From: Rhodospirillales bacterium
Lineage (GTDB): Bacteria > Pseudomonadota > Alphaproteobacteria > Rhodospirillales > Defluviicoccaceae
Assembly: GCA_016710335.1 (NCBI GenBank)
Contig: JADJXQ010000008.1
Location: 1-64,000 of the forward strand
Length of the DNA stretch: 64,000 nt
Direction of reading: 5' to 3'
The translations under genes were made by a program, and so were the position numbers. Each line of letters starts with the position of its first letter. The first letter of the stretch is position 1. A model generated the notes under the pieces. That model was not told the origin of the DNA. It searched no databases and saw nothing but the letters and a program-made list of their open reading frames with translations. This document shows positions 54,248 through 62,268 of this stretch, piece by piece.

Positions 54248-54544
54248 ATGCCTCACGATCATCCCGCTTCCGCGCTGCCGACCGTAACGGTGGTGTTGCC
54301 GGCCCCACTCGTCTCGCTGTTTCCAGGCGCGCCGCCGCGCGTGGAGGTGAGCGCGGCGACCGTTGACGCCTTGCTCGACGCTCTCGATGCGCGGTGGCCT
54401 GGTATGCGAGACCGCCTCTGCGATTCGCGGCCCGCGATCCGGCGACACATCAACGTCTTCGTCAACGGCGAGCAATCCACGCTTGAAACTGAACTCACGC
54501 CCGGCGCAGACGTCTACATCCTGACAGCCATGAGCGGCGGCTGA
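54248..54544 (+). CDS. MoaD/ThiS-like ubiquitin-fold sulfur-carrier-type protein
   Basis: A 98-residue beta-grasp protein: TVTVVLPAPLVSLFPGAPPR, VDALLDALDARWPGMRDRLC, and HINVFVNGEQSTLETELTPG, ending exactly in MSGG. A free C-terminal Gly-Gly is the site of thiocarboxylate formation or conjugation in MoaD, ThiS and Urm1/SAMP-type proteins. No E1-like activating enzyme (MoeB/ThiF) and no molybdopterin genes are in the window. Its tight link to the BNR protein suggests a shared, undefined process. Confidence 0.85.
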   Translation: MPHDHPASALPTVTVVLPAPLVSLFPGAPPRVEVSAATVDALLDALDARWPGMRDRLCDSRPAIRRHINVFVNGEQSTLETELTPGADVYILTAMSGG

Positions 54545-54594
54545 CGTCATGCTGAAGGCGACCGAGTTTTCAGACCCGAAGCCTTCGCCATCTA

Positions 54595-54816
54595 CAGGGT
54601 TCCTGCTACTTGCGCTCGGTCCGGGCCTCAAGAGGCATGGGTGTCCGTGCCGCAATGCATACGGAGTTGATCAAGACGGGCGAGGTCTCCCGCGACCTCG
54701 GCAAGGCATACGATGTATCTTTCAAGAATCGCCTCTCGGCTGAATACGGCGCGCTGGTAGAGGTGGGCCGCGAGCAATGGCTTCTTCGAACTCGGCGCGG
54801 GCGACTTCGAGGATAG
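54595..54816 (+). pseudogene. HEPN-domain protein remnant
   Basis: The stretch reads as the C-terminal part of a HEPN (UPF0332-type) protein in two frames. FLLLALGPGLKRHG lies in one frame, then GVRAAMHTELIKTGEV and SRDLGKAYDVSFKNRLSAEY in the next. The likeness is to family segments such as HTELIKTGE-x-RELG-x-x-Y-x-x-LFE-x-RQ-x-ADYGDFVE. It fades after VEVGREQ at about 54772, where sequence of a minus-strand toxin remnant begins. No intact HEPN start or nucleotidyltransferase partner is nearby. Recognised from memory. Confidence 0.5.
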
Positions 54817-54826
54817 AAAGTTTCAA
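54722..54826 (-). pseudogene. ParE-type toxin remnant (N-terminal 18 codons)
   Basis: Downstream of the antitoxin and overlapping its stop (TTGA), a TTG-started frame reads LKLSILEVARAEFEEAIA, the usual first helix of a ParE/RelE toxin (LE-x-ARAE-x-DEAVAYYE). After ~18 codons homology ends at 54772, and the frame runs through HEPN-derived sequence to a stop at 54722. The toxin has therefore lost about 80% of its length. Confidence 0.55.
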
Positions 54827-55044
54827 GGCGTGCGGTGCTTGGCGAGAATGTCGCCGATCGGCATCGCGTTGAGTTCGCCGCGTCGATAGGCCTCCAGACG
54901 CGACTCCGCTTCGGCGGCCCATGCTGCATCCAATCGCTCGTCCGGTGCGTCCAGGCTCGCCAGAATGTCATCAAGCAACTCGACCCGGTCCTTCGGCGGC
55001 AGGTCTCTCGCGCGCCGGCTCAGTTCCTCCACCAGTTCGTTCAT
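54823..55044 (-). CDS. Antitoxin-like 'addiction module component' protein
   Basis: A 73-residue protein: MNELVEELSRRARDLPPKDR, VELLDDILASLDAPDERLDA, then AWAAEAESRLEAYRRGELNA and a short tail. This is the TIGR02574-type antitoxin pattern. It appears intact, but the toxin that should follow is truncated, so it is an orphan. An inverted repeat GCGATC-TTAAAC-GATCGC at 55079-55096, about 35 bases before the ATG, could be its operator. Start at 55044 preferred over a 28-residue extension. Confidence 0.75.
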   Translation of the reverse strand: MNELVEELSRRARDLPPKDRVELLDDILASLDAPDERLDAAWAAEAESRLEAYRRGELNAMPIGDILAKHRTP

Positions 55045-55729
55045 CGTGTCGCTCTCCCAAACAAATGAAGGCATCGATGCGATCTTAAACGATCGCGCCT
55101 GATGATGTGACCTGTTCCTAAAGGGCACAGCGAATACCGATCGGCGCCGCCGCCGCTAGCGCACAACCCACACGCCGTGGTCCCGGACTTCCCGGTGCAT
55201 GGCGTCGGGCGCCAGGTCGAGTCCCCCGGGCCGGGTAACGGCGCCAAGGACGATGTGCGCTTTGCCAAAGATCCCTTTACCCGGCTTCTCTCGGTCCTCC
55301 TGTGCAGATACGGCGCGGAGGACGGCCATCCCGCCCTCGCGGACGCATACCGCGCCGGCATCCGCTCCTTCGCGGTCGTGCTGATGCACGGCTATAGCTA
55401 TCCGAGCACGCACGGCGGATTGCCGCGCGAGAAGGTCCCCAGCTTCGTTGCAAAAAAATCACGGCCGGTCGGATTCTCATGACTGCCATTCGTCTCGGCT
55501 GCTGCGGAGCGTTGGCGGGGGATGCCTCGTTTGGGGGAAACTGCGTGCATTTTGAACATGTTGCGCCCTGGCGTCTGCATCTCCGGCGGCAGGTGCGGCT
55601 GCTTGCCCCCACGGTGTCTTCGGGAAGCTCCGTAAGCCATTAATTTGACCCGGAATCATCTTCAAGTACACTTTGCTTCGCGTCGATTGCAGGTCCGTAT
55701 CCGGACGGTTCGGAGGTGAGGCAGAGCAA
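55045..55729. other. Intergenic region without a recognised gene
   Basis: About 685 bases between the orphan antitoxin and the tolC-like gene. ORFs of 85-101 codons exist on both strands at 55156-55482, but neither translation matches a family I know and neither has a good ribosome site. The region next to TA debris may hold further decayed genes. The tolC promoter probably lies near 55650-55700. Confidence 0.4.
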
Positions 55730-57052
55730 GTGCCGCGATTGATGGAAGCTGTCAGCGTTTGCATCATGGGCGGTGCGTTCGCCGTTTTCTGCTCCGGCGC
55801 GTCCCTGGCGGCGTCGCCCTCGTTCAAGTCGGAGCTCGCCGGCCTCATCGCCGACCATCCGCGCATCCGCGCCGAGCGCGCCAGTCTGGAAGCGACCCGT
55901 CAACAGGTCGACCAGGCCTTTGCAGGCTACGCGCCGCAACTCGATGTCACCGGCAATATCGGGCCGACCAACATCCAGACGGAAACACGGGAGGAACTCG
56001 GTCTGGAACCGTTCACTGAAGTGCAGAAGGTAGTGCGGATGACGCTGGCGCAGAACGTGTTCGACGGCTTCGAGACGCCGGCGCGGGTCCGCATGGCGCG
56101 CCTCAACACGGAGGTGGCGGAACAAACGCTGGAAGGCCGGATTCAGGAGGTGTTGATCGCCGGCATCGGCGCCTATCTCGACATCCTGCGCCAGCGCCGG
56201 CTGGTCGAGCTGGCGCGCATCAGCGAGGATTCCATCAGGACGCAGGCGCGTCTGGAGGACGAGAGGGTGGAGCGCGGCGCCGGCATCACCGTTGACGTGC
56301 TTCAGGCTAGGGCGCGGATGCAGATCGCCGAAGAGCGGCGGGTGGCGTTCGAAGGCGCGTTGCAGGATGCGATCAGCCGCTACATCCAGGTGTTCAATCA
56401 TGCGCCCCACCTGGAGGGTCTGTCGAATCCGACCCCGCCCGAACATCTCTTGCCGCCGAACATCGAGGCCGCCGTGGATGCGGCGCGCCACGACAACCCG
56501 GCCGTCACCTCGAGCCTGGCGACGGTCGAAGTTGCGGCCGAGCGTCGACGTCTGGCCAAGGCCGATTTCTACCCGAAACTGGATGTCGTGACGGCTGCCG
56601 ACTACGAAAGCAACTACGACTTGCAGCCTGGTAACCGCCGCGACTTCTCGGTCCTGCTGCAGGCGACCTGGAACATATTTAACGGCTTCGCGACGACTGC
56701 GGGCGTCAAGCAGGCGGCCTACGACTACCGCGCCAGCCAGGACAACCACGAATGGGTGACTAGAAGCGTCGTCGAAGCGACCCGCCTCGCCTGGCAGCAA
56801 TTGCGCACGGCCCGCGAACGTCAGGCGTTGCTGGTCAAAGCCGTCGCGATTGCGGAAGACGTATTCGAGGCGCGCCGCGACCTTCGCGAATCCGGCAAGG
56901 AGACGGTGATCAACGTGTTGATCGCCGAGGACGAGGTCAACAACGCCCGCATCAACCTGACCGTCGCACAATACGATGCCATGACGGCGGTCTATCAGGT
57001 CTTGCAGGCTATGGGCCGCCTAACCCCAAGCGCCCTCGACCTCCGCAATTGA
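55730..57052 (+). CDS. TolC-family outer-membrane channel protein
   Basis: Outer-membrane efflux/secretion duct of about 440 residues. A signal-like N-terminus (VSVCIMGGAFAVFCSGASLA) is followed by two TolC repeats of coiled-coil pairs: LAGLIADHPRIRAERASLEA, RMTLAQNVFDGFETPARVRM, RVERGAGITVDVLQARARMQ, and LLQATWNIFNGFATTAGVKQ; it ends VYQVLQAMGRLTPSALDLRN. Starts at GTG 55730 or ATG 55742; a GAGG-type site favours the first. It converges with HlyD-family and ABC genes of a type I secretion system and is most likely its outer-membrane component. Confidence 0.92.
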   Translation: MPRLMEAVSVCIMGGAFAVFCSGASLAASPSFKSELAGLIADHPRIRAERASLEATRQQVDQAFAGYAPQLDVTGNIGPTNIQTETREELGLEPFTEVQKVVRMTLAQNVFDGFETPARVRMARLNTEVAEQTLEGRIQEVLIAGIGAYLDILRQRRLVELARISEDSIRTQARLEDERVERGAGITVDVLQARARMQIAEERRVAFEGALQDAISRYIQVFNHAPHLEGLSNPTPPEHLLPPNIEAAVDAARHDNPAVTSSLATVEVAAERRRLAKADFYPKLDVVTAADYESNYDLQPGNRRDFSVLLQATWNIFNGFATTAGVKQAAYDYRASQDNHEWVTRSVVEATRLAWQQLRTARERQALLVKAVAIAEDVFEARRDLRESGKETVINVLIAEDEVNNARINLTVAQYDAMTAVYQVLQAMGRLTPSALDLRN

Positions 57053-57110
57053 AGCAAACCTCGACTGGAGGTCGGGGTAAACGCGACCTCCGCCGACCTC
57101 GCGCGCGGGT

Positions 57111-58448
57111 TCAGGTGGAGGTGAAGGCGCGGCGGACGCTCTGCACGAACGGGTCGAGGAAGAACTTGAGAACGGTCCGTTCCCCGGTGGTGATGAAGAC
57201 CTCTGCCGGCAGGCCGGCCTGCAACTGGATCTCCGGCGCCACTTCCTTCAGGTGATCCCGGTCAACCTCGATCTTGGTTTGGAAGTAGTGATGGCCAGTG
57301 AGCTTGTCCTGGAGCACATCGGCCGACACCGACAGCACCTTGCCCCTGATCTGCTCGGCGTTGCGCACCGAGAAGGACGGGAACATCACCCGCGCCGGCA
57401 GGCCGGGGTGCACGTCATCCGCGTCCGTCAGGCTCACCTTGGCGTCGATGATCAGAACATCCTCCGACGGCACGATATCGAGGATGGGTTCACCCGGCTG
57501 GATGACGCCTCCCGGGGTCTTGAAGCTGCTGTCGATGACGATGCCGCTGACCGGAGCGCGGACTTCGGTGCGGGTCAGAATGTCCTCGCTCTGCGCCAGT
57601 AGCTGCTCCAGCTCGGAAATCTGCTCCTGCGTCTCGGCGAGATCCGTGTCGATCTGCTCCAGCCGCTGCACTTCGAGGGTCTTCATGCGCATCTTAGTTT
57701 CCGAAATGGCTTCCTCGGTCTGCGCGACATTCGCCTCGAGACTGCCCTGATCGCCGAGAAGTTCCGCCTGGGTGCGCTGCAGCGCCAGAAGACGCGGCCG
57801 CGGCGCCAGCTGTTTTTCGACCAACGTGCGCACGTCGGCCAACTCGAGCTCGATCAGCCGGCGCTGCTCTTTCACCGACTCGAGCTGACGCTCATAGCCG
57901 CCGATCTGCTTCGCGTGCTGCTCGATGCGCTGGGCGAGGATGGCGAGCGTGCTGAGATGGTTGGCGCGGCGGCTCTTGAACTGCTGCGCCTGAGCCTCGA
58001 TGATTTTCTTGATCTCGGGATCTTCGACATCGATGACCAGCGGATTGGTCAGGTGAATGCGGTCCGCATTCGCCCGCTCCGCAACCAGGCGCGCATGCTT
58101 GACCAACTGCGTCCGCAAACGGGTCAAGACGATGCCGTGATCCCCGGACGCCTTGATGCTCTGCAGAACGAGAAGGACATCGCCCGCTGTGACCATATCG
58201 CCGTCGCGGACGCGGATCTCATGGATGATGCCGCCTTCAAGATGCTGGACGGTCTGCCGGCTGATGTCGGGGGCAACCAAGCCCGAGGCAATCACCGCCT
58301 TGGCAAGCGGCGCGACGGCGGCCCAGCCGCCGATGCCGAAGAAGAACACGACGATGACCACCGCGCCGGTGACCATCGTGCTGCGCAGCGTTTTCATCAG
58401 CGGGCGCTGCTTCGGAGCGTCGGGACTCGGAAGAAGTAACGTCTCCAT
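57111..58448 (-). CDS. HlyD-family membrane fusion protein of a type I secretion system
   Basis: A 445-residue periplasmic adaptor: one N-terminal helix (VTGAVVIVVFFFGIGGWAAV), a lipoyl/barrel half (QTVQHLEGGIIHEIRVRDGD), a long coiled-coil hairpin (residues ~110-290) and the second half with LSQSEDILTRTEVRAPVSGI-type sequence, VIDSSFKTPGGVIQPGEPIL and the C-terminal GLPAEVFITTGERTVLKFFL. The HLEGGII motif is typical of PrsE/LapC-type adaptors. ATG 58448 follows the ABC gene stop by 8 bases, so the two form one operon. Confidence 0.94.
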   Translation of the reverse strand: METLLLPSPDAPKQRPLMKTLRSTMVTGAVVIVVFFFGIGGWAAVAPLAKAVIASGLVAPDISRQTVQHLEGGIIHEIRVRDGDMVTAGDVLLVLQSIKASGDHGIVLTRLRTQLVKHARLVAERANADRIHLTNPLVIDVEDPEIKKIIEAQAQQFKSRRANHLSTLAILAQRIEQHAKQIGGYERQLESVKEQRRLIELELADVRTLVEKQLAPRPRLLALQRTQAELLGDQGSLEANVAQTEEAISETKMRMKTLEVQRLEQIDTDLAETQEQISELEQLLAQSEDILTRTEVRAPVSGIVIDSSFKTPGGVIQPGEPILDIVPSEDVLIIDAKVSLTDADDVHPGLPARVMFPSFSVRNAEQIRGKVLSVSADVLQDKLTGHHYFQTKIEVDRDHLKEVAPEIQLQAGLPAEVFITTGERTVLKFFLDPFVQSVRRAFTST

Positions 58449-58456
58449 GGCTGGCC

Positions 58457-60279
58457 TCAACTCCCTTGCTGTGCAGCGGCGCGCGGAGCGCCGGCGTCGG
58501 CGTCGGCGTCAGCTTTCGCGCCACTCTCGGGGACCGGCTGAATGGCGTTGCGTTTGCTCTTCTGCGCGGCGATGGACTGCGCCGCCGGCACGCCGCGTTG
58601 CAGTTGCTTAAGCACCTCGTCCCTCGCCCCGAACATGGCGACCGTGCCATCATAGAGCACCAGCACCCGGTCGACGTCGCGCATGAAGGACTTGCGGTGC
58701 GTCACCAGAATGACGGTGCTGCCGCGCTCTTTCAACAGGCGGACAGCCTGCACCAACGCCGCCTCCCCCTCCTGATCCAGGTTGGAATCCGGCTCGTCCA
58801 GAACCACCAGTTTCGGCCCGCCGAACACCGCCCGAGCCAAACCGATGCGCTGCCTCTGCCCGCCGGAGATGGTGGCCCCGCCGGGGCCCACCTCCGTGTC
58901 GTAGGCATTGGGCAGTTGCAGGATCAAGTCGTGGCAGCCGGCGAGCCATGCTGCCTCCACCACCTGCTCGTCAGTGGCGTCGTCCCGCATGCGGGCGATG
59001 TTGTCGCGGATCGTGCCGGCAAACAATTCCACGTCCTGCGGCAGGTAGCCGATATGACGGCCGATATCATCCCGATCCCAATTGTGAACGTCGGCACCGT
59101 CCAGACGGACGTGGCCGTTGCGCGGTTTCCACATCCCGACCAGCAAGCGGCACAGTGCGTCGACTTGCCCGAGGCGGAAGGACCGATCACCGCCAACACC
59201 TCACCTGGCGGGAGCTCGAAACCGACGTTCTTCAACACTGCTTCCTTGGCACCCGGCGGCGCGAACAAGACATGTTCGAAGGTCACCCGGCCGGTCGGCG
59301 CCGGCAGGCGAGTCGTCTGGCTGTCGTCCTGCCATGTTTCGAACAGCTCGCGCAGTCGCCGGAAGCTCGCGCGGACGTTGATGAACGCCTTCCAGGAGCC
59401 GACGGCCTGCTCCACCGGACCGAGAGCGCGGCCGAGCAATATGGAACAGACGATAATGCCGCCGCCGGTCATTTCGCCCTTGATGACGAGCAGCGCGCCG
59501 AGCCCGAGGATGCCAATCTGCATGGACTGACGAAGAAACACCGTGAGCGCCGTGAACATGCCGCTGCGATCGGTGCCGGCCGTCAAATACCGTTCGACGT
59601 GGGCCATGTTTCCGCCCCAGCGGCGGATCACGGCGGACAGCATGCCCATCCCCTGGATGACGTCGACGTTACGCATCGCCGCACTGGTGCCCTCCAGCGC
59701 TTTGAGGTTGCTGCGGTTGGCTTCTTCCAGCGGCTTTCGGGTTGCAAGTGCGGCGGCGACGGCGATGGCCAGCAGCACCACCGCCCCGGCGATCGCATAC
59801 ATGCCGGTCCACGGGTGCATCATCCAGATGACGCCGATGAAAATTACCGTCCACGGCGCGTCGAACACCGGGTACAAGGCGGCGCTGGATAGAAAGCCGC
59901 GGATCTGACCGAGTTCGCGCAGTGCTTCGGTGCCGGCCGGCCGGCCGGAAACGGCGGCGTTCATGGTGGCGGTGATGATGCTTGCCCCGAGCCTGTTTTC
60001 GAACCAGGTGCTGACCCGAATGAGTACCCGGCTTCTCAACATGTGCAGCACGCCCATGATGAACAGGGCGAAAACAGCGATCACCGTCAGCGCCACTAGG
60101 GTTTCCACCCGCCCGGTGGCAATCACTCGGTCGAAGATTTGAAACAGGTAGAGCGGAATCGCCAGGATCAGGAGGTTCTGAAAAAAACTGAACACGGCCG
60201 CGACCCATAGGCCGCGGCGCGCCTCCGACATCGCCTCATCGAGCGGGTTCTTTGCGTCTGATGTGGTGCGTTTCGCCAT
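58457..60279 (-). pseudogene. Type I secretion ABC transporter (PrsD-type), frameshifted in Walker A
   Basis: Permease-ATPase fusion of the PrsD/AprD type. The membrane domain is intact (FQNLLILAIPLYLFQIFDRV; RVSTWFENRLGASIITATMN), as is the start of the ATPase to GPSASGKST. Two extra bases at 59156-59157 then shift the frame. The remainder, in the other frame from about 59146, has LLVGMWKPRNGHVRLDGAD, LPQDVELFAGTIRDNIARM, GGATISGGQRQRIGLARAVF and LVVLDEPDSNLD. The uninterrupted gene would give ~607 residues. As written the ATPase cannot be made, so the system is dead unless the shift is a sequence error or is bypassed. The C-terminal 40 residues are Ala/Asp/Lys-rich. Confidence 0.88.
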
Positions 60280-60947
60280 CGCTTCTGTCGGGCCCCCTTG
60301 ATCTGCCCCAATTCAACAATCTCTCTGCCTCAGCGGCGCTGCCGTCAGCGGCACAACTCGCTGCCGTCAGCGGCACAACTCGGGCGAACCCGTCCTCGGT
60401 CTCGGCGCCGGTCCCGCCAGGCTCGGTTTCCCGGCGCGGGTCGCGACAAGCTCGCTTCACAACTGGCTCGACGGCACTGCTCGGCGCCGCTTCAACCGAT
60501 TGAACGGGGCCGGAGCGACAGCCTGTGCGCCACCCGCCGGGCGCGATTGCCGCCGACACTGCTCCGGAAGCCCGACCGCCGCGCCTCGTCCGGCAATACG
60601 CAGGCACTTCGCCGCGATTGTCCGGCGCCCGCCGCCGATCCTATGCCGCTGACCCTATGCCGCCGACCCTGTATGGATTTGGATGTACGTCTTATTAGCA
60701 GTCCCGCCACTTCATTTTTCTCGACATAATTGCATGATCGCGGTGCGGTCGCAAGCGCAAATGCCGGCCATCGCAGCGTCGACGCGCATGCATCTGCCGC
60801 ATGGCTTGTGGTTCATAGAGGCAACGAGGCAAAGCCGCATTTTTTGCGCGGATTGGCAGACTGCTTTTCATTTGTTTCTAGCCAGCTTGCAGCGCGTCCG
60901 GTATACTACCACCAAAACAAGAACCGATCGACTATTGGAGGTTGTGG
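60280..60947. other. Intergenic region with a tandem repeat and an AT-rich promoter zone
   Basis: About 670 bases between divergent genes. It contains a 22-bp tandem duplication (60338-60381). A lower-GC part (60690-60940) includes TATACT at 60902-60907, a good -10 for the epimerase gene though no clear -35 lies 16-18 bases upstream. ORFs on both strands are Arg/Pro/Ser-rich and unconvincing. Confidence 0.45.
60338..60381. repeat. 22-bp tandem duplication
   Basis: Two perfect head-to-tail copies of a 22-base unit (60338-60359 and 60360-60381), each beginning GCTGCCGTCAGCGGC and containing a GCCG-TCAG-CGGC inverted repeat. It is ~60-100 bases upstream of the secretion ABC gene start. Confidence 0.75.
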
Positions 60948-62081
60948 ATGAAGGACGCGGGAACAGCGCCCGCAGGCGCGCGACGGCTGCTCGTGCTTGG
61001 TTGCAGCGGCTTTATCGGCAGTCACCTGCTCGACCGCCTGGCCGGCGACGGACGCAGCGAGATCATCGGCTGGGACCTCAACAGCGACAAGATCGAACAG
61101 CACATCGACCATGGTCGGCTGGTCTTCCGTCAGCACAGCGTAGCAGATCCGGCTTTCCGCGAGCAGTTGCGCGCGGATGTAAAATGGGCGGACTGGGTGA
61201 TCAATCTTTCGGCGGTGTGTAACCCATCCCAATACAACACCGAGCCGCTGCTCACCCTCTACACCAACTTCATCGACGCCTATCACCTTGTCGAGCTGGC
61301 AGCGGAGTCCAACACGCCGCTCATGCACTTCTCGACCAGCGAAGTGTACGGGCGGACCATCGCCAGCTACCTGCCGAACAACCGATATGACGATCCATCG
61401 CTCTTCGAACTCGACACGGAGCGCTCGCCGTTGCTCCTGGGGCCGACCCAGAACCAGCGCTGGAGCTACGCCGCCGCAAAGCAGCTCATGGAGCGCCTGA
61501 TCTACGCCTATCACCACGAGCGCGGCCTGCCCTATGTCATCATTCGGCCGTTCAACTTCTTCGGCCCGCGCATGGACTACATTCGCGGCATCGAGGGGGA
61601 AGGCAAGCCGCGGGTGCTCGCCTGCTTCCTTGGCGCGCTCCTGCTCGGTGAGCCGCTGGAGATCGTGGACGGCGGCGGCGCACTCCGCACCATCACCTCC
61701 ATCCATGATGCCATCGACGCTACTGTTGCGGCGCTCGACCGGCCGGGCGCTCTCAACCACATCTTCAACATCGGCAACCCCGCCAACGAGGTGTCGATGC
61801 TCGAACTGGCACACATGATGCGCGACGTGATGGCCGAGGTTAGCGGCGACGTGCGTTACCGCAATCATCCGCTGGTTCACGTATCCTCCCAAGCGTTCTA
61901 CGGCCCTGGGTACGAGGATTGCGACCGCCGCATGCTGGACATCGGCAAGGAAACGGCGGTGCTCGGCTGGACACCGAAGACTCCGCTGCGCGAGGTGCTG
62001 CATGAGACGATCTCCTACTACTACGACCTCTATGGCCGGAAGGCCGACCAGGCGGCGATCAGTCGGGCAGCGACCGGATAG
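60948..62081 (+). CDS. NAD-dependent sugar-nucleotide epimerase/decarboxylase, ArnA-C-like
   Basis: Extended SDR of 377 residues acting on nucleotide sugars. Motifs: LLVLGCSGFIGSHLLDRL (NAD loop), NLSAVCNPSQYNTEPLLTLY, MHFSTSEVYGRTIASYLP, RWSYAAAKQLMERLIYAYHH (YxxxK as Y-A-A-A-K) and VIIRPFNFFGPRMDYIRG. The NPSQYNTEP and RPFNFFGPRMDYI segments are close to the dehydrogenase/decarboxylase half of ArnA and to UDP-xylose/4-ketopentose synthases, so UDP-glucuronate is a likely substrate. A GGAGG site lies 6 bases before the ATG. A glycosyltransferase gene follows in the same direction. Confidence 0.88.
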   Translation: MKDAGTAPAGARRLLVLGCSGFIGSHLLDRLAGDGRSEIIGWDLNSDKIEQHIDHGRLVFRQHSVADPAFREQLRADVKWADWVINLSAVCNPSQYNTEPLLTLYTNFIDAYHLVELAAESNTPLMHFSTSEVYGRTIASYLPNNRYDDPSLFELDTERSPLLLGPTQNQRWSYAAAKQLMERLIYAYHHERGLPYVIIRPFNFFGPRMDYIRGIEGEGKPRVLACFLGALLLGEPLEIVDGGGALRTITSIHDAIDATVAALDRPGALNHIFNIGNPANEVSMLELAHMMRDVMAEVSGDVRYRNHPLVHVSSQAFYGPGYEDCDRRMLDIGKETAVLGWTPKTPLREVLHETISYYYDLYGRKADQAAISRAATG

Positions 62082-62268
62082 GGGGCTTGGCGATCGGACC
62101 GCGAGTTGCGCAGCAGAGACCGCGAATGCGGCGCTTGTCCCTGCGCTGAATTGCGCCCTCGCTGGCGAGGCGCGGGCGGCATCTGACGCGCCGGCCGTCT
62201 CGACGCGGTCCCGGGCGCGTCCGCTGAGCAAACTCCGTGTCGATCGCCGCTGATGAGTGTTGCTGATC

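Noticed and set aside
55156..55482. 85- and 101-codon ORFs on opposite strands
   Set aside because: Neither has a convincing ribosome site or a recognised family pattern; left as intergenic.
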